A stretch of 5,750 nt of DNA. It comes from an uncultured Rhodanobacter sp. (GTDB lineage Bacteria > Pseudomonadota > Gammaproteobacteria > Xanthomonadales > Rhodanobacteraceae). A program made the translations under genes and the position numbers. Shown piece by piece: positions 1 through 5,750 of this stretch. The DNA is taken from positions 1-5,750 of the forward strand of contig CAIKJM010000426.1 of the NCBI GenBank assembly GCA_903827735.1, in the 5' to 3' direction. Within the stretch, counting starts at the first letter, position 1, and each line of letters begins with the position of its first letter. Below the pieces are notes generated by a model, which was not told where the DNA came from, made no database searches, and saw nothing but the letters and a program-made list of their open reading frames with translations.

Positions 1-283
1 CCTTGCGGATGCGCGCCTCGTCGGGCTGGCCCAGTTCGATCCACAGCTCGATCTCGTCGGTATAGTCCTTGCGCCACAGCGCCGGCTCGTCCTCGTCGCT
101 GACGCCCTTGCCGAACTCCAGCCGGTCTTCCGCATACAAGGCAAAGGCGAGCAGCCGCACCATCAGCCGCTCTTCGGTTTCTGACGGGTGGCGTGCCAGG
201 GTCAGCGCATGGGTGGCGTAGTAATGCCGATCCATGTCGCTGATCTGCAGTTCGACTTTGTAGATGGTGGCGTTGAGTGCCAT
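1..283 (-). CDS. yaeQ: YaeQ family protein, N-terminal part (cut by window edge)
   Basis: The minus-strand frame from the ATG at 283-281 is open to the window edge and gives 94 residues, about half of the roughly 180 usual for the family. It begins MALNATIYKVELQISDMD and contains the YaeQ hallmarks HYYATHALTLARHPSETEERL (first part), RLEFGKGVSDEDEPALW and a DEIELWIELGQPDEARIRK end, which I recognise as close to E. coli YaeQ. Family knowledge: YaeQ proteins have a PD-(D/E)XK nuclease-like fold, but their cellular role is not settled. The start at 283 is chosen because family members begin MALKATIYK. An in-frame ATG at 313 would add ten residues (MGGIPPTATL) and has a GAGAGG sequence 6 nt upstream, so it cannot be excluded. 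The gene lies 81 bp downstream of the protease gene on the same strand, and no convincing terminator separates them, so co-transcription is possible. Confidence 0.92.
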   Translation of the reverse strand, partial: MALNATIYKVELQISDMDRHYYATHALTLARHPSETEERLMVRLLAFALYAEDRLEFGKGVSDEDEPALWRKDYTDEIELWIELGQPDEARIRK

Positions 284-311
284 GAGCGTGGCCGTGGGAG
301 GTATCCCGCCC

Positions 312-317
312 ATTCTA
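312..317 (-). promoter_or_regulatory. possible -10 element for yaeQ
   Basis: On the minus strand TAGAAT (317 to 312) matches the -10 consensus at five of six positions and lies about 28 nt before the yaeQ ATG at 283. I find no acceptable -35 hexamer at 16-18 nt spacing. The same bases overlap the alternative ATG at 313, so this is a tentative promoter that would compete with that longer start. Confidence 0.25.
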
Positions 318-364
318 CGCCTCTCGCAGGTCCATCCGCGGTGGCTTGGGCGATTCTGGCGATG

Positions 365-2407
365 TCAGCGCTCGTTCACCTGTAGCCCCTTGACCAGCCG
401 ATCGAGCTGGCTCTTCATGACGTCCTGCGGAACCGAGCCCTCCGCCGCGACGAACGCGGTGTAGAGCACGGTGGAGGAATCACTGGGTTCGCCCACCACG
501 GTGGCGATGCGGGTGACGCCGTCCTTGTTGTACGCCACGCTGTCGTCGGGCGGCTGGCGATGCTTGAACTTGTCCCACTGGTTGCGAAAGCTGTCATCAA
601 GGTCGGCGCTCGGCGCGATATGCCGATTGACGTTGATGCGCGTGCTTTCGTGGGCATCGGGTCGGGCCTCGACGTCGGCTACTTCCCAGCTCACGGTGCG
701 GTGATCCTCGCTGGCACCGGTGGCGATGTAGCCGAAACCCAGGTCGAGGTAACTGTCCGGATCGATCTTCTGCAGGTCCGGCGTATAGGTCAGGCTGAAG
801 CGCTTGGAGTGGAAGGTGAACTGGTGGCCATAGTCGATGTGCAGATCGATGCCGGAGAAAGCAGCCGGCAGCAGGGTGGTGTTCGTCAGGTAGTCCTTCC
901 ACTGTGCCAGCGTGCCGCCGTAGGACATGGCGACGAAGTCGCAGGCGGCCTGCATCTCGATCAGCGTGGGATGCTGCTGGCTGGCCGGCACCGCGCGGAT
1001 CATTGAAACGTAGCCGTCCGGAACCGGCAGCGAAAAGGCGATAGCGACAACGTCGCCATAGGCAATGGGCCACACGCGAACCTGCCAGTGCCGCTGGTAG
1101 GTGTCGCTGTAGATGGTCTGCTGAGTGGGCTCACCCAGCGACGTGACCCGCACCTTCGCCGGACCGATATCGCGATAGAACGACCAGCTCTTCAGCGTCA
1201 GATCCATGAACGTTTTCGCGTGCCCGTACAGCTCGCCGGCGGTCAGATCGTCCGGCTTGCGCAGATGCATCAGCAGCAGGTTACCGCCGACGACGCTGGT
1301 CTCTACAAAACCGTTTCGCTGCAGCGATGAACGACCAGCCTGCGGGCGCGTCATCAGCCAGGTACCGCTGCCGTTGCGCCGGATGATCGAGGGAAAGGTG
1401 CGTAAGTCGGCGTTGGCGTGCAGCAGGCGATTGGAGCCGTCACCGTTGGGAAACAGCTGGTCGGCATTCGTCTCGCGCAGCTTTTTTAGCTGGTCGTCGA
1501 CAAAGGCGTCGCGTAGCGTGAGATACGTGGTGCTGAAATCGGCAAAGCTTTTTGGCAGGGCGAACTGCTGCTTGAAGGTGTCGGTCTGCGATGCATCGAA
1601 AAAGCTGGCCCGATAGGTGAAACGTTTGTTGATCACGGCGAGGTGGTCGGGTGCCTTCAATACCTCGTCGATCGGCAGGGCGTAGTTGAGATTTTCGTTC
1701 GGCGATTTCATCAGCACGATGCCGATGATCTTGCCGTCCTTGTCCAATAGCGGACCGCCGCTGTTGCCGGGTGAGGCCGCGGCGGAGAAGCGCATCCACT
1801 TCCAGCGGCCGTCCTGATCTTCCGGCGTGTCGGAGGTGTACAGGCCATCGCGAACGATCACGCCGGTGCCCAGCGCATTGCCGACCGCGTAAACCACGCT
1901 GTTCAACGTGGGCCTGGTGTTGATGTCCAGCGCAACCAGTTTGGATGGCTGCGTGGCCAGCGAGAAAACCACGAAGTCCTGAGCCAGCGAAAACTGCGTG
2001 ATCTGGTCGATGGCGTAAACGTGGCCATTCGCATCGCGAAGTGCCGGGGCGCCCATCAGGCTGCCGACGCCAAGGTTGATGACATGCGCTGCCGTCACGT
2101 AGCGGTTGCCGCCGAGCGCGAAGGCCGTGCCGATCGACAGGTATTTGTCGTTGCGAAACTGGTACGGAAGCAGATCCAGTGGCAGAGCCTTTTCATAAGT
2201 AATCGGATCGCTGACTGGCTTGGGAATCACCACTTCGAAGGTGGCGGCCTGCACTTTCTGCAGCACGCCCGGATCGAGGCTGGCCGCTAAGCTGGCATGG
2301 ATACCGGCCAGTGACAGCGAAAGGACCAGCAGCACCGCGCTTCCGAATCTAGCGATCCATGGCCGGCTGGATGAAATGGCTTGTCCCGTAAACCCCGATG
2401 TCTGCAT
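365..2407 (-). CDS. Exported trypsin-like serine protease with large unassigned C-terminal region
   Basis: 680 residues. The N-terminus looks like a Sec signal peptide: basic n-region (R15, R20), hydrophobic stretch about 21-36, likely cleavage near HASLA/AS (after A41 or A42), so the mature protein should be periplasmic or secreted. Residues about 85-250 form an S1/trypsin-2-like domain with the triad His108 (VTAAHV), Asp144 (AQDFVVFSL) and Ser216 (SPGNSGGPLLD, Gly214 at the oxyanion hole). The chymotrypsin-fold end is visible in DGKIIGIVLMKS and NYALPIDEVL. There is no PDZ domain of the DegP/HtrA kind. Residues about 260-680 carry no domain I can name; 360-500 and 528-676 each look like compact alpha/beta segments. 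There is a single cysteine (C489), so no internal disulfides. The start is well supported: AAGGA lies 6 nt before the ATG and the signal peptide follows. Substrate and physiological role cannot be read from sequence; an active protease is the likely call because all triad residues are present. Confidence 0.88.
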   Translation of the reverse strand: MQTSGFTGQAISSSRPWIARFGSAVLLVLSLSLAGIHASLAASLDPGVLQKVQAATFEVVIPKPVSDPITYEKALPLDLLPYQFRNDKYLSIGTAFALGGNRYVTAAHVINLGVGSLMGAPALRDANGHVYAIDQITQFSLAQDFVVFSLATQPSKLVALDINTRPTLNSVVYAVGNALGTGVIVRDGLYTSDTPEDQDGRWKWMRFSAAASPGNSGGPLLDKDGKIIGIVLMKSPNENLNYALPIDEVLKAPDHLAVINKRFTYRASFFDASQTDTFKQQFALPKSFADFSTTYLTLRDAFVDDQLKKLRETNADQLFPNGDGSNRLLHANADLRTFPSIIRRNGSGTWLMTRPQAGRSSLQRNGFVETSVVGGNLLLMHLRKPDDLTAGELYGHAKTFMDLTLKSWSFYRDIGPAKVRVTSLGEPTQQTIYSDTYQRHWQVRVWPIAYGDVVAIAFSLPVPDGYVSMIRAVPASQQHPTLIEMQAACDFVAMSYGGTLAQWKDYLTNTTLLPAAFSGIDLHIDYGHQFTFHSKRFSLTYTPDLQKIDPDSYLDLGFGYIATGASEDHRTVSWEVADVEARPDAHESTRINVNRHIAPSADLDDSFRNQWDKFKHRQPPDDSVAYNKDGVTRIATVVGEPSDSSTVLYTAFVAAEGSVPQDVMKSQLDRLVKGLQVNER

Positions 2408-2413
2408 GGTGCG

Positions 2414-2418
2414 TCCTT
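2414..2418 (-). promoter_or_regulatory. Shine-Dalgarno of the serine protease gene
   Basis: AAGGA on the minus strand, 6 nt before the ATG at 2407. It fixes the long signal-peptide start. A TAGAAC hexamer (2442 to 2437) a little upstream could be a -10 element, but no -35 partner is visible. Confidence 0.6.
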
Positions 2419-2441
2419 GATGCTCGCAAACGTGCTGTTCT

Positions 2442-2470
2442 AAAAACGAATGCCGAGCGCAGTGTCGGCA
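2442..2470 (-). terminator. Terminator- or attenuator-like hairpin in the protease leader
   Basis: Perfect 6-bp inverted repeat TGCCGA / TCGGCA (2451-2456 with 2465-2470, 8-nt loop). Read on the minus strand it is followed at once by TTCGTTTTT (2450 to 2442), the layout of a modest intrinsic terminator. It sits only about 35 bp upstream of the protease ATG, so it would end transcripts coming from upstream or act as an attenuator within the leader. The stem is short, so chance occurrence is possible. Confidence 0.35.
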
Positions 2471-2480
2471 GGAATGTTTT

Positions 2481-2520
2481 TGGGCTGAATCTTGCCCTCG
2501 CCGAGTCTATTCAAAGCCCA
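2481..2520. repeat. Bulged 10-bp inverted repeat
   Basis: Left arm TGGGCTGAAT (2481-2490) pairs with ATTC (2509-2512) plus AGCCCA (2515-2520), with a 2-nt AA bulge at 2513-2514 and an 18-nt loop. It could be a hairpin in the protease leader RNA or an operator for either divergent gene. No T-run follows it on the plus strand and only A residues follow on the minus strand, so it is not an intrinsic terminator. Confidence 0.45.
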
Positions 2521-2588
2521 GCGCAAGTACATATCGGGCGCTTCACGTCGTGTTCGAAAGAAGCTGCAGGAGATTCCGCGTCGCCCAC

Positions 2589-2594
2589 TACACT
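2589..2594 (+). promoter_or_regulatory. -10-like element, probable leaderless start
   Basis: TACACT matches the -10 consensus at four of six positions and ends 7 nt before the ATG at 2602, placing the predicted transcript start at or next to the start codon. There is no Shine-Dalgarno sequence before this ATG, which fits a leaderless mRNA. The -35 is poor. Short arms CGTCG (2579-2583) and CGACG (2595-2599) flank the hexamer. Confidence 0.35.
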
Positions 2595-2601
2595 CGACGG
2601 C

Positions 2602-3489
2602 ATGAAGCTGCCCACCACCTATACCCGCGATGCCGACGCCAGCACGGTGCATCTGCCCGCCGGACCGTGGCTGACGGTGCTGGACGGTTTATGCGCGACT
2701 TTTATGTCGATCAGCCGCCAGCAGTGGCTCGATCGCATGGCCCGCGGGCGTGTGCTGGATGCAAACGGTGTTGCCATCACCCCGACGATGCCGCATCCGA
2801 GTGCAGGGTTACGCGTTCATTACTATCGTGAGGTGGTGGATGAAACGATCGTTCCTTTTACCGAGAGCGTGGTGCACATCGACGAGCACCTTGTCGTGGC
2901 TGACAAGCCACATTTCCTGCCGGTGGTGCCCAGCGGAGGCTTTGTCGAGCAGACGCTGCTAAGGCGACTGATGCGTCGGCTGGACAACCCCGATCTGGTC
3001 CCGCTGCATCGAATCGACCGGGCCACCGCGGGACTGGTGATGTTTTCAGCCCAGCGCGCCAGTCGTTCGGCCTATCAGGCGCTGTTTCAGCAGCAGCGCA
3101 TCGAAAAACGCTATGAGGCGCTGGCGCCGCCGTTGCCCGAACACGTTTTTCCGCTGACCCGGCGCACGCGGTTGCTGCGCGGCGAACCGTTTTTCCGGAC
3201 GCAGGAAGTCGAAGGAGAGCCGAACAGCGAGACGCGTATTGAACTGATGGAGCGACTCGCTCACCAATGGCGCTACGCGCTGCATCCGATTACCGGCAAA
3301 AAGCATCAGCTGCGCGTTCACATGGCTGCGCTGGGCGCGCCGATTCTCAACGATCCGTGGTATCCGACGCTGACTGAGCGCAACATCGATGATTACCAGC
3401 GGCCGCTGAAGCTGCTGGCGAAAGCGCTGACATTTCTCGATCCGCTATCCGGTGAGCGGCGAGAATTCGAAAGTTGCCTGCATTTGTAG
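2602..3489 (+). CDS. RluA-family RNA pseudouridine synthase
   Basis: 295 residues. Enzymes of this family isomerise specific uridines to pseudouridine in rRNA or tRNA in the cytoplasm. The catalytic motif is HRIDRATAG at 136-144, with the nucleophile Asp139. Other family signatures in order are an S4-like RNA-binding stretch (about 25-75, including ISRQQWLDRMARGRV), VVADKPHFLPVVPSG at 98-112 (the KPxGLxVxP equivalent), RIEKRYEALA at 166-175, and HPITGKKHQLRVHMAALG plus PILNDPWY at 228-254. The length fits RluA/RluC/RluD-type enzymes, which run about 220-330 residues. The start at 2602 is preferred because the family-like sequence begins there. The frame is open back to 2398, but those 68 residues resemble nothing in the family and overlap the divergent protease gene. 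The target uridine cannot be assigned, so no gene symbol is given. A weak terminator follows. Confidence 0.92.
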   Translation: MKLPTTYTRDADASTVHLPAGPWLTVLDGLCATFMSISRQQWLDRMARGRVLDANGVAITPTMPHPSAGLRVHYYREVVDETIVPFTESVVHIDEHLVVADKPHFLPVVPSGGFVEQTLLRRLMRRLDNPDLVPLHRIDRATAGLVMFSAQRASRSAYQALFQQQRIEKRYEALAPPLPEHVFPLTRRTRLLRGEPFFRTQEVEGEPNSETRIELMERLAHQWRYALHPITGKKHQLRVHMAALGAPILNDPWYPTLTERNIDDYQRPLKLLAKALTFLDPLSGERREFESCLHL

Positions 3490-3493
3490 AGGC

Positions 3494-3525
3494 GCCTCGC
3501 CAACCGCGCGCGGGCGGCGGCTTTT
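3494..3525 (+). terminator. Possible intrinsic terminator after the pseudouridine synthase
   Basis: Five bases after the TAG stop, GCC (3494-3496) and CGCC (3498-3501) can pair with GGCG (3513-3516) and GGC (3519-3521), with a small internal loop and an 11-nt hairpin loop. TTTT (3522-3525) follows immediately. The stem is GC-rich but the T-run is short. The remaining 3526-3563, before the next gene's leader hairpin, holds no gene. A TTGACC at 3524 looks like a -35 but has no -10 at proper spacing. Confidence 0.4.
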
Positions 3526-3563
3526 GACCTCGAAACAACCACGGCGGGTCATTCCACGCTATC

Positions 3564-3589
3564 TTTCCCCGCAGCATCCGTCGGGGGAG
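3564..3589 (+). promoter_or_regulatory. Leader hairpin covering the transporter Shine-Dalgarno
   Basis: The Shine-Dalgarno GGGGGAG (3583-3589) ends 8 nt before the GTG at 3598, a strong site that decides the non-ATG start. It is complementary to TTTCCCCG (3564-3571) just upstream: eight consecutive pairs including two G-U, closed by a 10-nt loop (3572-3581). When folded, the ribosome binding site would be occluded. The pairing is seen directly; a regulatory role is inference. Confidence 0.45.
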
Positions 3590-3597
3590 AATCATTC

Positions 3598-5598
3598 GTG
3601 AGTGCACAACTGCCGTCCAGCGCCGCGCCGCGCACCGAGTTGACCGTTCGTGGCCTGATCATCGGCGTGGTCATCACGCTGGTATTCACCGCGGCCAACG
3701 TGTTTTTCGGCCTTAAGGCGGGTTTGACCTTCGCCACGTCGATTCCGGCAGCGGTGATTTCGATGGCGATCCTGCGGGGGTTCAAGAACTCCACGATCCA
3801 GGAAAACAATATCGTGCAGACGATTGCCTCGTCGGCGGGCACGCTGTCGGCGATCATCTTCGTGTTGCCGGGTCTGGTGATGATCGGCTGGTGGAACGGT
3901 TTTCCGTTCTGGGTGACGTTCGGCATCTGCGCGACGGGCGGCATTCTCGGCGTGATGTATACGATCCCGCTGCGCCGCGCGCTGGTCACCGATTCGGACC
4001 TGCCGTATCCCGAGGGCGTGGCCTGCGCCGAGGTACTGAAGGTCGGCGGCGGCGATGCGTCCGAATCGTCCGCGGAAGAGAGCAGCAAGGATGGCCTGCT
4101 GGCTGTCGCCGCGGGTACCGTAGTCTCGGCGGTGTTCGCGATCGTGGTGGCAACGAAGATTTTCGCCAGCGACGTCGTGCAGTACTTCCGCATCGGCGAT
4201 CGCGGTGGCGCCACCGGCTACGATTTCAGCCTGTCGTTTGCTTTGCTGGCCGTCGGTCATCTGGTGGGCTTGTGGGTCGGCGTTGCGATGCTGCTAGGCG
4301 CGGTGATCGCCTGGGGCTGGGCGGTGCCGCACTACACGGCGCTGGCAGGTGCGGCTGGTGCGGCCGCCGACGTGGCGCAGGCTGCCTGGAGCCACAAGGT
4401 GCGCTTTCTCGGCGCCGGCACCATCGGCGTGGCGGCGATCTGGACGTTGGCCAAATTGGTCACGCCAGTAATCAGCGGACTCCGTTCGGCGATGGCCGCC
4501 TCGCGCGTGCGCAAGTCCGGCCAGGGCGCGTCGCTGCCGCGCACCGAGCAGGACATGCCGATCGGCATCGTCGGCCTGATCAGCCTGATCTGCCTGCTGC
4601 CGATTGCGTGGCTGCTGGGCAACTTTGCGCTGACGACGGGACTCGGTTCGCACCTGTGGCTGCTGATCGTGGGCGGCATCATCTTTGTCGTGGTGATGGG
4701 CTTTCTGGTGTCGGCGGTGTGCGGCTACATGGCCGGGTTGATCGGCTCTTCGAATAGTCCGCTGTCGGGCGTTGGCATCCTGGTGGTGATCATCGCGGCG
4801 CTGCTGCTGGTGGTCACCGTGCAGTCGCAGCTACCGGTCAGCGCGGGCAAGGGCATGGTCGCGTTTGCGCTGTTCATTACCTCAGTAGTGTTCTCGGTCG
4901 CGACGATTGCCAACAACAATCTGCAGGATCTGAAGACCGGTCAGCTGGTCGACGCCACGCCTTGGAAGCAGCAGGTAGCGCTGGTGATCGGCGTGCTGGT
5001 TGGCGCCGCGGTGATTCCGCCGGTGCTCGATCTGTTGAACAAGGCTTACGGCTTTGCCGGCATGGCCGGTGTCGATCCGGCGCGCGCGCTGGCGGCGCCC
5101 CAGGCCGGCCTGATTTCGGCGCTGGCGCAGGGCGTGATCCAGGGCAATATCGACTGGAGTCTGATCGTTCTCGGCGCGATCATCGGCGTCGCACTAATCA
5201 TCGTCGACGCGCTGCTGAGTCGCTTCAGCAAGTCGGCTTCGCTGCCGCCGCTGGCGGTAGGCCTTGGCATTTACCTGCCGACCTCGACGACGCTGATGAT
5301 CGTGGTCGGCGCGGTGGTCGGGTGTTACTTCGACAAGCGCGCCGACCGTGGCCCCAAGGCGGAGGCAACCAAGCAGCTCGGCGTGCTGCTGGCCTCGGGC
5401 ATGATCGTGGGTGAAAGCATCATCGGCGTAATCATTGCCGCGATCGTGGTGTTTTCGGGCAAAGCCACGCCGCTGGGTCTGGTGGGTGACGGGTTCGATA
5501 CGGCTGCGATCTGGATCGGCGGTATCGCCTTCGTGCTGGTCAATCTGGCGCTGTATCTGTGGGTAGCCAAGCGGGGCCGGAAGTCGGCGCTGGCCTAG
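3598..5598 (+). CDS. OPT-family oligopeptide transporter
   Basis: 666 residues, the usual size for bacterial OPT-superfamily transporters (TIGR00733-like). These are inner-membrane proteins, generally taken to import small peptides or related compounds by proton coupling. Roughly 14-16 hydrophobic segments are visible, among them 18-38, 80-98, 103-123, 167-189, 211-240, 269-288, 321-343, 353-378, 391-408, 420-437, 458-478, 520-540, 560-577, 600-619 and 636-656. Recognisable family motifs are NVFFGLKAGLTFATSIPAAV (34-53), QENNIVQTIASSAGT (68-82), DLPYPEGVACAEVL (134-147), GLIGSSNSPLSGVG (380-393), ANNNLQDLKTGQLVDATPWK (438-457), PQAGLISALAQGV (501-513) and ASGMIVGESIIGV (599-611). A hydrophilic acidic/Ser-rich loop (about 150-165) follows the third motif. 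The GTG start is supported by the Shine-Dalgarno 8 nt upstream. It lies 108 bp after the pseudouridine synthase on the same strand, probably as its own unit. The substrate is not predictable from sequence; related proteins include metal-chelate transporters. Confidence 0.94.
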   Translation: MSAQLPSSAAPRTELTVRGLIIGVVITLVFTAANVFFGLKAGLTFATSIPAAVISMAILRGFKNSTIQENNIVQTIASSAGTLSAIIFVLPGLVMIGWWNGFPFWVTFGICATGGILGVMYTIPLRRALVTDSDLPYPEGVACAEVLKVGGGDASESSAEESSKDGLLAVAAGTVVSAVFAIVVATKIFASDVVQYFRIGDRGGATGYDFSLSFALLAVGHLVGLWVGVAMLLGAVIAWGWAVPHYTALAGAAGAAADVAQAAWSHKVRFLGAGTIGVAAIWTLAKLVTPVISGLRSAMAASRVRKSGQGASLPRTEQDMPIGIVGLISLICLLPIAWLLGNFALTTGLGSHLWLLIVGGIIFVVVMGFLVSAVCGYMAGLIGSSNSPLSGVGILVVIIAALLLVVTVQSQLPVSAGKGMVAFALFITSVVFSVATIANNNLQDLKTGQLVDATPWKQQVALVIGVLVGAAVIPPVLDLLNKAYGFAGMAGVDPARALAAPQAGLISALAQGVIQGNIDWSLIVLGAIIGVALIIVDALLSRFSKSASLPPLAVGLGIYLPTSTTLMIVVGAVVGCYFDKRADRGPKAEATKQLGVLLASGMIVGESIIGVIIAAIVVFSGKATPLGLVGDGFDTAAIWIGGIAFVLVNLALYLWVAKRGRKSALA

Positions 5599-5602
5599 GA
5601 GC

Positions 5603-5632
5603 TTGCCGGACTTTAGCTGGCCGGGCTACAAA
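5603..5632 (+). promoter_or_regulatory. Sigma-70-like promoter for the right-edge gene
   Basis: TTGCCG (5603-5608) and TACAAA (5627-5632), each matching consensus at four of six positions, are separated by 18 nt. The -10 ends 7 nt before the ATG at 5640, so the transcript should begin at or within a base or two of that codon. No Shine-Dalgarno is present, which agrees with a leaderless start. Confidence 0.4.
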
Positions 5633-5640
5633 TCCGGCCA
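5618..5640. repeat. 7-bp perfect inverted repeat around the -10
   Basis: TGGCCGG (5618-5624) and CCGGCCA (5634-5640) with a 9-nt loop that contains the TACAAA -10 element. No T-run follows, so it is a poor intrinsic terminator for the transporter. The position suggests an operator or a coincidental GC-rich palindrome. Confidence 0.4.
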
Positions 5641-5750
5641 TGCGGTCCATCTACCGTCGACTCTTGGCCCATAGCACCACGATGGGCCGGCGAATCGCCA
5701 AAAATCTGTCCTCGCATGGTCAGATTTTCGCCTCGACCGCCAAAGCCCGA
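5640..5750 (+). CDS. Unrecognised protein, N-terminal fragment (runs off window)
   Basis: From the ATG at 5640 the frame stays open for 37 codons to the window edge. The product begins MRSIYRRLLAHSTTMGRR and continues with a basic, non-hydrophobic stretch (IAKNLSSHGQIFASTAKAR), with no signal peptide or membrane segment. Third-position GC (about 70%) fits the local coding style. A promoter-like pair lies directly upstream and there is no Shine-Dalgarno. I do not recognise the family. A second in-frame ATG at 5682 is an alternative start. Being open for only 37 codons, it could be a chance frame, though the promoter argues for a real gene. Confidence 0.45.
   Translation, partial: MRSIYRRLLAHSTTMGRRIAKNLSSHGQIFASTAKAR

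Larger units (their letters stand above)
2408..2601. other. Divergent intergenic region between protease and pseudouridine synthase genes
   Basis: 194 bp between two divergently transcribed starts (2407 minus, 2602 plus), so it must hold control signals for both. It contains two inverted repeats (2451-2470 and 2481-2520), the protease Shine-Dalgarno, and a -10-like TACACT just before 2602. It is less GC-rich than the coding sequence around it. A plus-strand reading frame crosses it from 2398 in frame with the synthase, and a minus-strand frame of 30 codons runs from an ATG at 2532 to a TAG at 2440. Neither is convincing as a gene. Confidence 0.7.

Noticed and set aside
597..1073. 158-codon minus-strand frame inside the protease gene
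   Set aside because: It is a +1 shadow of the protease frame with Arg/His-rich composition; the protease reading frame is continuous through it.
2398..2601. 68-residue N-terminal extension of the pseudouridine synthase in the same open frame
   Set aside because: It overlaps the divergent protease start, covers the intergenic control region, resembles nothing in the family, and the family-like sequence begins at the ATG at 2602.
3489..3513. Perfect 10-bp palindromes GAGGCGCCTC (3489-3498) and CCGCGCGCGG (3504-3513)
   Set aside because: They are short self-complementary GC runs expected in such sequence. They are better explained as parts of the terminator-like hairpin than as operator sites.
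3524..3565. TTGACC and TATCTT as a promoter pair for the transporter
   Set aside because: The spacing is 30 nt, far from 16-18 nt, and no alternative -10 fits TTGACC.
3549..4260. Two long minus-strand open frames (about 220 codons each) opposite the transporter gene
   Set aside because: They are antisense shadows of a GC-rich coding frame. Their compositions are low-complexity Arg/His- or Ala/Thr-rich, with no recognisable motif, while the plus-strand OPT frame is unmistakable.
3891..4757. 288-codon plus-strand frame inside the transporter gene
   Set aside because: The Arg/Gly-rich translation is typical of a shifted frame in high-GC DNA and contains no domain.
5613..5750. Minus-strand open frame at the right edge
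   Set aside because: It has no start context and a Gly/Ser-rich shadow composition; the plus-strand frame from 5640 has a promoter and better codon use.

Overview
The window is GC-rich, densely coded chromosomal DNA. It suggests a gammaproteobacterium, most plausibly of the Xanthomonadales (Rhodanobacter/Dyella-like). That placement is inferred from the gene families (YaeQ, a bacterial OPT-family transporter, a stand-alone RluA-type pseudouridine synthase), the high GC at third codon positions and the TACAxx-type -10 elements. It is not demonstrated.

Layout: (1) positions 1-283, minus strand, hold the N-terminal half of a YaeQ-family protein, cut by the window edge. (2) 365-2407, minus strand, encode a 680-residue exported trypsin-like serine protease. 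It has a complete His/Asp/Ser triad and about 420 further residues with no domain I recognise. yaeQ follows it on the same strand after 81 bp. (3) 2408-2601 is a divergent intergenic region with two inverted repeats; one looks like an intrinsic terminator or attenuator in the protease leader. (4) 2602-3489, plus strand, encode a 295-residue RluA-family pseudouridine synthase, followed by a weak terminator-like hairpin. (5) 3598-5598, plus strand, encode a 666-residue OPT-family oligopeptide transporter. It starts at GTG behind a strong Shine-Dalgarno sequence that can be paired in a hairpin. (6) From 5640 an open frame runs off the right edge; it is an unrecognised protein behind a plausible promoter with almost no leader.

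The genes do not form an obvious pathway. An exported protease and a peptide importer could both serve peptide use, but they are on opposite strands, separated by an RNA-modification gene, so this is only a loose association. I see no mobile element, CRISPR array, tRNA or rRNA, toxin-antitoxin pair or defence system. The parts most worth a second look are the protease's unassigned C-terminal region and the RNA-level signals: the protease leader hairpins, the occluded transporter ribosome binding site and two probable leaderless starts.
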